Shown here in pieces: positions 1-4,625 of a stretch of DNA of 7,445 nucleotides (position 1 is the first letter of the stretch; every line of letters begins with the position of its first letter). A model generated the notes under the pieces. The model was given only the letters and a program-made list of their open reading frames with translations. It made no database searches and was not told where the DNA came from. The stretch covers positions 1 through 7,445 of the forward strand of contig JAJYIO010000117.1 of assembly GCA_021790035.1 (NCBI GenBank). Direction: 5' to 3'. A program made the position numbers and the translations under genes. Source of the DNA: a bacterium (GTDB taxonomy: Bacteria; Cyanobacteriota; Sericytochromatia; S15B-MN24; VGJW01).

Positions 1-16
1 GCCTTTCAACAGGCCG

Positions 17-56
17 AAAATCAAGGCACCTTCCGCCTTTGTGGCGAAAGGTGCCT
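17..56 (-). terminator. Intrinsic terminator of the tRNA-Pro gene
   Basis: On the minus strand, just past the 3' end of the tRNA, a 14-bp stem (arms 43-56 and 24-37, one G.U pair) closes a 5-nt loop (ACAAA in the transcript). The sequence TGATTTT follows. This is a textbook Rho-independent terminator. No gene or terminator is visible between the aquaporin gene and the tRNA, so it may also end read-through transcripts from that gene. Bases 1-16 show nothing assignable. Confidence 0.9.
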
Positions 57-59
57 GTA

Positions 60-133
<74 letters not shown>

Positions 134-154
134 ACGGGATGACAGGGTAGGCGG

Positions 155-183
155 AGTATAACAGAGCTGCGGGACCGAGGCAA
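155..183 (-). promoter_or_regulatory. Promoter of tRNA-Pro
   Basis: The minus strand reads TTGCCT (178-183), a 17-bp spacer, then TATACT (155-160), close to the sigma70 consensus at optimal spacing. Transcription would start near 148, leaving a leader of about 15 nt before the tRNA 5' end at 133. Confidence 0.8.
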
Positions 184-206
184 GGTTGTCGGCCGGGGTC
201 GCCCGT

Positions 207-923
207 TCAAGAAGTGGCCAGAAGCTCGCGGCTGCTCGCCGGGACCGGGTCCGGCGCGCTCTCGGCGGACGGCACGATCCAGGCGAAAAGCCAGGTAGCA
301 ATCACGGTCGCGGCGATCTGGGCGATGATAAACCCGGGGACGTCGGCCAGCTGGATGCCGGCAAAGGTATCGGAAAAGGCCCGGGCCAGCGTCACCGCAG
401 GATTGGCGAACGCGGTCGAAGCCGTGAACCAGTATGCCGCCGTGATATAGGCCCCCACCGCGAAGGGGACCGCCGAGGGCCTGGCGCGGGACGTCCCCCA
501 GATGACCCACAGCAATCCGAAGGTCGCGACGAACTCGCTGAGATAGAGGCTCGAGCCGTTGCGAGAATGCATCGACAGCGTGATGGCCGGGAGGCCGAAC
601 ATCAAGTTGGCCAGGATCACCCCGCCGATGGCGCCGAGCCCCTGCGCCACGACGTACACCGGAACCTCGTGCCACCTGAACCGCCCAAACAGGGCCTCTC
701 CGAGCGTGACTGCGGGGTTGAGATGCGCCCCGGAAAGCCCGGCGAACGTCAGGATCAACGCAACCAGCGCCGCTCCGGTCGCGAGGGTGTTGGCGAGCAG
801 GGCCAGAGCCACGTTGCCCCCGGCAAGCCGCTGGGCCATGATGCCGGATCCGACGACCGTGGCCAGGAGCATGGCCGTTCCGATGGCCTCGGCGACGGCA
901 CGTCGCCGGAGTTCGAGTGTCAT
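207..923 (-). CDS. Aquaporin-family (MIP) channel with an arginine-less selectivity filter
   Basis: A 238-residue inner-membrane channel of normal length for bacterial MIP proteins. Six hydrophobic segments and two NPA half-helices are visible: HLNPAVTL (N69-A71) and FANPAVTLA (N174-A176). The residue after the second NPA is normally the Arg of the aromatic/arginine filter; here it is Val177. By alignment to AqpZ from memory, the other filter positions near the second NPA look small (Ala162, Ala171), suggesting a wide apolar pore. A Val at this position is known from AqpS of Sinorhizobium meliloti, tied to arsenic chemistry, but no ars gene is in view, so the substrate is open. The ATG at 923 was chosen because GGAG lies 11 nt upstream and the protein then begins at the family's usual N-terminus. 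Longer in-frame starts (TTG at 1010, ATG at 1004) lie inside the operator-like repeat at the predicted transcript start. Confidence 0.93.
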   Translation of the reverse strand: MTLELRRRAVAEAIGTAMLLATVVGSGIMAQRLAGGNVALALLANTLATGAALVALILTFAGLSGAHLNPAVTLGEALFGRFRWHEVPVYVVAQGLGAIGGVILANLMFGLPAITLSMHSRNGSSLYLSEFVATFGLLWVIWGTSRARPSAVPFAVGAYITAAYWFTASTAFANPAVTLARAFSDTFAGIQLADVPGFIIAQIAATVIATWLFAWIVPSAESAPDPVPASSRELLATS

Positions 924-981
924 CGAGCCAGATACTCCAGCGGCGGGTCTGTCCGAGCGCCGATCGATGGACGGAATTGAG

Positions 982-1010
982 TTGCCAGTAGCAATAATTG
1001 CCATTAGCAA
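982..1010 (-). promoter_or_regulatory. Tandem palindromic operator-like element before the aquaporin gene
   Basis: Two 13-bp copies (982-994 and 998-1010) of the palindrome TTGCYA-N-TRGCAA are separated by 3 bp. They differ at one base, and that base is the central one. The period is 16 bp, giving four TTGCYA half-sites; the junction between copies (GCAAT-T-ATTGC) is itself palindromic. The block starts at or next to the predicted transcription start of the aquaporin gene, where a bound repressor would block initiation. It is notably A+T-richer than its surroundings. The binding protein is unknown and no regulator gene lies nearby. Confidence 0.65.
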
Positions 1011-1040
1011 ACACTAGCGCCCGAACGCTCTCACCGTCAA
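1011..1040 (-). promoter_or_regulatory. Probable sigma70-type promoter of the aquaporin gene
   Basis: The minus strand reads TTGACG (1035-1040), an 18-bp spacer, then TAGTGT (1011-1016), matching 5 of 6 and 4 of 6 consensus bases. Transcription would begin around 1003-1005, at the edge of the tandem palindrome, leaving a leader of about 80 nt before the ATG at 923. Confidence 0.55.
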
Positions 1041-1129
1041 CCCCCGGTTCCGCTCGCCGGCGGCCCGCCCGCGGCCCTTGTTGCAGGCCGACGCCTGGCC
1101 GCACTAGCCCCAGATGGCTGGCCCTGCCC

Positions 1130-1158
1130 TGGAAAGCCGATCCGGGCCATTGTAAGAT
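1130..1158 (+). promoter_or_regulatory. Weak promoter placing transcript start at the GTG of the YaiO-type gene
   Basis: TGGAAA (1130-1135), a 17-bp spacer and TAAGAT (1153-1158) each match the sigma70 consensus at 4 of 6 positions. Counting seven bases past the -10 gives 1165, the first base of the GTG start codon, so the mRNA would be leaderless. This fits the absence of a Shine-Dalgarno sequence before that codon. Confidence 0.4.
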
Positions 1159-1164
1159 CCTCCG

Positions 1165-1959
1165 GTGCGCAACAGAGTCCATTTCACGCGTCTTCTCGCC
1201 TTTGTCGGCGGTCTGGCGAGCAGCCTGGCCATCCCGGCAGCAGCCCAGGCTGCGACGTCTGCGCAGGTCACGACCGAGTATTCCTTCCTCGACCATGGTT
1301 ACCAGGACTGGGAAGCCACGGACATCCTCTGGAATGCGGACCTCGGCCCCTCGGGCGGCTCTCGAGGCGCGATCGGGGGTGAACTCGACGGGGACTTCGG
1401 CGCGACTCGCCGTTTTGGTCTGTTCGATCAGACCCTCGCGTTCCGTTACCTGCGCGAGATCGGGGCCGTGACGACGACCTTCGAGACGTCCTTCAGCCCG
1501 AGCCACCGGGTCATGCCGTTCTGGACCGGCAAGGCCGGTGTGGGCTGGCCGGTCGGGGCCGGTTGGGTCCTCTCGACCTCGTACAAGCGCAGCGCGTACG
1601 ATGCCTCATACGTCAACCTGGGCACCCTGGGCCTCTCGAAGTATTTCGGACCGTTCCGGCTCGGTTACACCCTGTTTGGAAGCGATCTCTTGAACTCGGG
1701 CTTCGCCCTTAGCCACCTGGTAGGCTTCAGCTGGTATTACGGAGACCGGAGCAGCCTCAGTCTGCTCGGGGCCTTTGGCTCCGACCTCGACGCATTACCT
1801 CAAAACATGTTGCTGGTCATCCCGACGCAGACGGTTGCCCTGGTTCTCGTTCATTCCATCGACAAGAGCTGGGCGCTGACGGGCAGGGCCTCCTGGCAAG
1901 CGGAGGGCGATCTGTACACGCGGAGCAGCCTCTTGCTGGGCGTGAGCTACCAGCGCTAG
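1165..1959 (+). CDS. YaiO-type outer-membrane beta-barrel protein
   Basis: A 264-residue secreted protein, close to the length of E. coli YaiO (about 257). A signal peptide covers residues 1-29 (basic MRNR, hydrophobic core, small residues ending AQA), with cleavage expected before Ala30. The mature part is a chain of alternating-hydrophobicity, aromatic-rich strands (for example FDQTLAFRYL at 87-96, FRLGYTLFG at 164-172 and HLVGFSWYYG at 184-193). The stretch near 138-169 resembles the YaiO-family pattern of a tyrosine-rich strand, a loop, then an SKYFGPFRLGY-like strand. The protein ends SYQR rather than in the usual aromatic residue. The GTG at 1165 is the first possible start: an in-frame TAA lies at 1153-1155, and no ribosome site precedes it. 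It converges on the glycosyltransferase operon, which suggests an outer-membrane role in exporting or handling that polymer (inference). Confidence 0.8.
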   Translation: MRNRVHFTRLLAFVGGLASSLAIPAAAQAATSAQVTTEYSFLDHGYQDWEATDILWNADLGPSGGSRGAIGGELDGDFGATRRFGLFDQTLAFRYLREIGAVTTTFETSFSPSHRVMPFWTGKAGVGWPVGAGWVLSTSYKRSAYDASYVNLGTLGLSKYFGPFRLGYTLFGSDLLNSGFALSHLVGFSWYYGDRSSLSLLGAFGSDLDALPQNMLLVIPTQTVALVLVHSIDKSWALTGRASWQAEGDLYTRSSLLLGVSYQR

Positions 1960-2000
1960 CTCGTCTTCAGTTTCTTCGTTCCTCCCTCGAACTCTCTCCA
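1960..2000 (+). terminator. Pyrimidine-rich, G-poor tract after the YaiO-type gene (possible Rho site)
   Basis: Immediately after the stop codon the plus-strand transcript is strongly C/U-rich with only a few G residues over about 40 nt, in an otherwise G-rich window. C-over-G tracts of this kind are typical of Rho loading sites. There is no intrinsic terminator with a U-tract for this gene, so Rho-dependent ending is plausible. Confidence 0.25.
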
Positions 2001-2030
2001 GCTGAGGGCAAGCTTCGTGGCTTGGCTCTG

Positions 2031-2052
2031 CAGGTGGCCAGGTTGCCACCTG
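2031..2052. terminator. Hairpin between convergent genes, possible bidirectional terminator
   Basis: A perfect 8-bp stem, CAGGTGGC (2031-2038) with GCCACCTG (2045-2052), closes a 6-nt loop. It sits 33 bp past the stop codon of the glycosyltransferase on the minus strand and 72 bp past that of the barrel gene. Neither strand shows a T-tract after it, so it may be only a 3'-end stabilising structure or a Rho-assisted stop. Confidence 0.35.
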
Positions 2053-2084
2053 GGAGGTCACTGTCCCCAAGACGGCGGGCGGCG

Positions 2085-3530
2085 CTAGTTCGCTGACCGG
2101 GCCAGCCCTCGGCGTTCCATCGCCCCCCAGTCGCGGCGTCCTCGAAGGAACTTCCAGAGGCCCAGGAGCCGCCACCATACCGTCAGCTGGCGGTAGCCGA
2201 AATTCTCGAGCGTCGCCCAGAGCAGGAGCAGAGCGCGGTCCCGCCAGGTGGAATAGCGATGGAACGCAAACTCCTCGAGCAAGACGGCGCCCATGGTCAG
2301 GATCATCCCCAGACCATAGGCCAAGGCAAAGAAGAGGGTCGCGAAAGCCCAGTCGATCGAACGAGTTGCGATGCCGATCGCCAGGCCCACCAGCCCGAAG
2401 GCCTCGATGGCGGGAGCGGAGAGCTCGAAGAGCAGGAAGTACGGGACCGAGACCAACCCCATCGCCCGGTACCTGGGGTTGAAGCAGGCGCGACGGTACC
2501 GCCACATCACGTCTGCGAGTCCACGATGCCAGCGATCGCGCTGGCGGCCGAGCACCCGCATGGTCTCGGGAACCTCGGTCCACGCCACGGGGTCGGGGAC
2601 GAAGTCCACCCGGCTGGGGCCGCCATTCTCGTATCCCCGGGCCCGCAGACGCAAGACCAGCTCCATGTCCTCCCCGACCGTGTCGTGCTGGTACCCGCCA
2701 CAGGCCAGCACGGCATCCCGCCGGAAGAGGCCGAAGGCCCCGGAGATCACCAGGTTTCCACCCAGCCGGTTCCAGCCGAGCCTTCCGAACAGGAAGGCCC
2801 GCAGGTACTCGATCGTCTGGAAGCCCGCCAGAGGGCGGCTCGACACGTGCGCCTCGACCACCCGTCCGTGCCTCACGACGCAGCCGTTCGCCACGCGGAT
2901 CGTACCGCCAGCGGCCAGCAAGTCGGGAGATTCGATGAAGGGGCGGGCCATCCGCAGGAGGGAGTCGAGCTCGATCAAGGTGTCGGCGTCGATGGCACAG
3001 ACCAGTTGCCCCGAGGCCAAGTTGAGCCCTGCGTTCAGCGCGTCGGCCTTGCCGCCATTTTCCTTGTCGACCACGACCAGCGGTGCAAAGGTCTTCGAGC
3101 GATAGATGCCTCGAACCGGCTTCGACTCCACGACTCGACGGAAGATCGGGTGGATGGGCACCAGATCGAATCGCCCGGTCAGCACCTCCATGGTGCGATC
3201 GCGAGACCCGTCGTTGACCAGGATGACCTCGAGATTGGGATAGTTGAGGGCCAGCAAGGACCGCAAGCTCTCCTCGACCGTGACCTCCTCGTTGTAGGCC
3301 GGGGCGATCAGGCTGATCGACGGGGCGATCGGCGAGGACAGCAAACGCCTGCCCACCCGGCCTTCAGCTCGCATGCGCTGGGCAGCCATCTCCAGGGCGG
3401 CCATGACCAGGAGGATCAGGTAGAAGGCGTTGATCGCCAGGAAATAGACCAGGACGAGGGCAGAGGAGAGGGCCGGAATCTTCCCCGCCGCCCCGATCGT
3501 CGCCTCGAGAAGCCGGCCCGCAGCTGCCAT
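2085..3530 (-). CDS. Membrane-bound family 2 glycosyltransferase, processive type
   Basis: A 481-residue inner-membrane enzyme that should transfer a nucleotide-sugar unit to a growing polysaccharide. The order is an N-terminal membrane helix (about 22-46), a GT-A catalytic domain (about 70-340), and about three to four membrane or re-entrant segments (about 357-460). Catalytic landmarks are PAYNE (77-81), VNDGS (105-109), GGKADALN (159-166), the DAD metal/donor site (181-183), the GED acid (286-288) and QRDRW (330-334), a form of the QxxRW motif of cellulose, hyaluronan and PgaC-type synthases. No PilZ or MshEN cyclic-di-GMP domain is visible, and the sugar cannot be told. The ATG at 3530 lies 13 nt after the HEAT gene stop; a GTG two codons earlier (3536) is an alternative. 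The reading frame stays open to 3986, but that part would overlap the HEAT gene and lacks family similarity. It is the last gene of the operon. Confidence 0.93.
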   Translation of the reverse strand: MAAAGRLLEATIGAAGKIPALSSALVLVYFLAINAFYLILLVMAALEMAAQRMRAEGRVGRRLLSSPIAPSISLIAPAYNEEVTVEESLRSLLALNYPNLEVILVNDGSRDRTMEVLTGRFDLVPIHPIFRRVVESKPVRGIYRSKTFAPLVVVDKENGGKADALNAGLNLASGQLVCAIDADTLIELDSLLRMARPFIESPDLLAAGGTIRVANGCVVRHGRVVEAHVSSRPLAGFQTIEYLRAFLFGRLGWNRLGGNLVISGAFGLFRRDAVLACGGYQHDTVGEDMELVLRLRARGYENGGPSRVDFVPDPVAWTEVPETMRVLGRQRDRWHRGLADVMWRYRRACFNPRYRAMGLVSVPYFLLFELSAPAIEAFGLVGLAIGIATRSIDWAFATLFFALAYGLGMILTMGAVLLEEFAFHRYSTWRDRALLLLWATLENFGYRQLTVWWRLLGLWKFLRGRRDWGAMERRGLARSAN

Positions 3531-3543
3531 GCCCACGGGCGCT

Positions 3544-4596
3544 TCAGCCCGCCACCACGGGCGGCAGGTCGAGCACCTGGCGGGCCATGTCGGCCGCGAA
3601 GGTGTCCGCGTCCCGCAACGCCTGGCGCAGAAGGACCTGTCCGGGACTGCCCAGCTGTCGCAGAGCCAGGGCGGCAGCGCGACGCACCTCCCAGTGCCGG
3701 CTCCGCAAGAGACTCGCGAGCTGGCCGGCTGCCGGCCAGAATCGGAGCCGACCGAGCGCCTCTGCGGCGCGGGCCACGACGCTTCCATCTGGATCCGCCA
3801 GCAGGTCCTGCAGCTTCCGAGCCGCTTCCTCGCCGCCGATCGTTCCCACCAGGTGGGCGGCGGCTGCCCGAGCCTCCACGATCGCCTCCCCGCACCACCG
3901 GAAGGCCGGCGGCAGGAGGCGCGGATCGGCGACGGCCGCCGCGATCTCGAGGCACGGCACGATCGCCTCACCGCCAGCCTCGCCACTGACGGTGGACAGG
4001 TACTCTACCAGCGGCTCGACGATGGCTCGACCAGCTGACAGGAGCGCATCCTGGGCAGCGAACCGGGAGTGACCGTCTCGATCTGCGAGCATCTGGAACA
4101 GCCGGCGTAGGAAGGCGGGATCCAGCTCTGCGCTGGCCCACGCTGCGACCTCGGCGCGCACCAGAGCCTGACGATCGCCCAGCAACTTTCCTTGCAGCTC
4201 GGGAAGTCCTCCCCACAGCGACGCCAGCCGCACGCCCTTCAATCGCGCTCGCCAGGATCGACCCGAGCAGAGCCGCAAGGCCCTTTGCTCGAGCCCCAGA
4301 TGCCGCGCGATATCCTTGGCGAGCGAAACCTCACCGGTCAAACTTCGCCCCAGCAGATCCAGGGCCCGAACCTGCGCACCGAGCGGCCAGGACCCGAGTT
4401 CGACCTTGGCGTCGGCGGGGTCGGACGAGGTCGCCAGGCCGACGATCAGATGCTGGGCCTTGGCGTCGTATGCCCGCCGCCGACGATCGGCGAGCCCCTG
4501 CCAGGCGCCATGGATGGCCCCCGCGCCGACCATGACGAGCAGGGCTCCGCCTTCGCCCGCCAGGACGTCACGAAGCAGCGCGATGAGATCCAGCAT
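3544..4596 (-). CDS. Membrane-anchored HEAT-repeat protein
   Basis: A protein of 350 residues. Near the N-terminus one hydrophobic segment (about 15-33, rich in Gly, Val and Ala) followed by a basic cluster (RRRR) predicts a membrane anchor with the rest in the cytoplasm. From about residue 155 to the end, paired amphipathic helices repeat about every 30 residues with HEAT-type features: DPAFLRRLFQMLAD, DPRLLPPAF, ADPDGSVVARAAEALGRL and SRHWEVRRAAALALRQLG. HEAT solenoids bind other proteins; no catalytic motif is seen. Lying between a diguanylate cyclase and a glycosyltransferase, it is likely a scaffold or regulator of the synthase (inference). The ATG at 4596 shares its A with the TGA of a 9-codon mini-ORF (TGATG); the preceding in-frame GTG (4599) is an alternative. 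No clear Shine-Dalgarno sequence is present, so translational coupling is likely. Confidence 0.82.
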   Translation of the reverse strand: MLDLIALLRDVLAGEGGALLVMVGAGAIHGAWQGLADRRRRAYDAKAQHLIVGLATSSDPADAKVELGSWPLGAQVRALDLLGRSLTGEVSLAKDIARHLGLEQRALRLCSGRSWRARLKGVRLASLWGGLPELQGKLLGDRQALVRAEVAAWASAELDPAFLRRLFQMLADRDGHSRFAAQDALLSAGRAIVEPLVEYLSTVSGEAGGEAIVPCLEIAAAVADPRLLPPAFRWCGEAIVEARAAAAHLVGTIGGEEAARKLQDLLADPDGSVVARAAEALGRLRFWPAAGQLASLLRSRHWEVRRAAALALRQLGSPGQVLLRQALRDADTFAADMARQVLDLPPVVAG

Positions 4597-4625
4597 CACT
4601 CACGCCGCGTGCGGATCTCGGTCAT
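4596..4625 (-). other. Nine-codon mini-ORF joining the cyclase and HEAT genes
   Basis: The minus strand reads a tiny frame, MTEIRTRRE. Its ATG overlaps the cyclase stop codon (ATGA, 4622-4625) and its TGA overlaps the HEAT gene ATG (TGATG, 4594-4598). Ribosomes ending the cyclase could restart here and hand on to the HEAT gene across a gap of 25 nt. It has no Shine-Dalgarno sequence of its own, and it may be chance in G+C-rich DNA. A role as a coupling device is more likely than a working peptide. Confidence 0.25.

Noticed and set aside
924..1010. Longer aquaporin start at TTG 1010 or ATG 1004
   Set aside because: It would add 27-29 residues not typical of the family, has no ribosome site, and would put the tandem palindrome and predicted transcript start inside the coding region.
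1795..2583. Open frame of 262 codons on the minus strand across the convergent intergenic region
   Set aside because: It covers the hairpin and the ends of two well-supported genes. It is a frame shadow of the glycosyltransferase C-terminus.
2533..3202. Two exact HIP1 octamers (GCGATCGC) as proof of a cyanobacterium
   Set aside because: Two copies in 7.4 kb are far below the density in HIP1-rich cyanobacteria, and gene content is not diagnostic.
3531..3986. N-terminal extension of the glycosyltransferase to 633 residues
   Set aside because: It overlaps the whole 3' half of the HEAT gene in another frame, is Arg/Ser/Pro-rich and shows no similarity to GT2 N-termini.
2259..3989. Open frame of 576 codons on the plus strand, antisense to the glycosyltransferase
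   Set aside because: Composition is typical of a shadow frame; the opposite strand carries all GT2 catalytic motifs.
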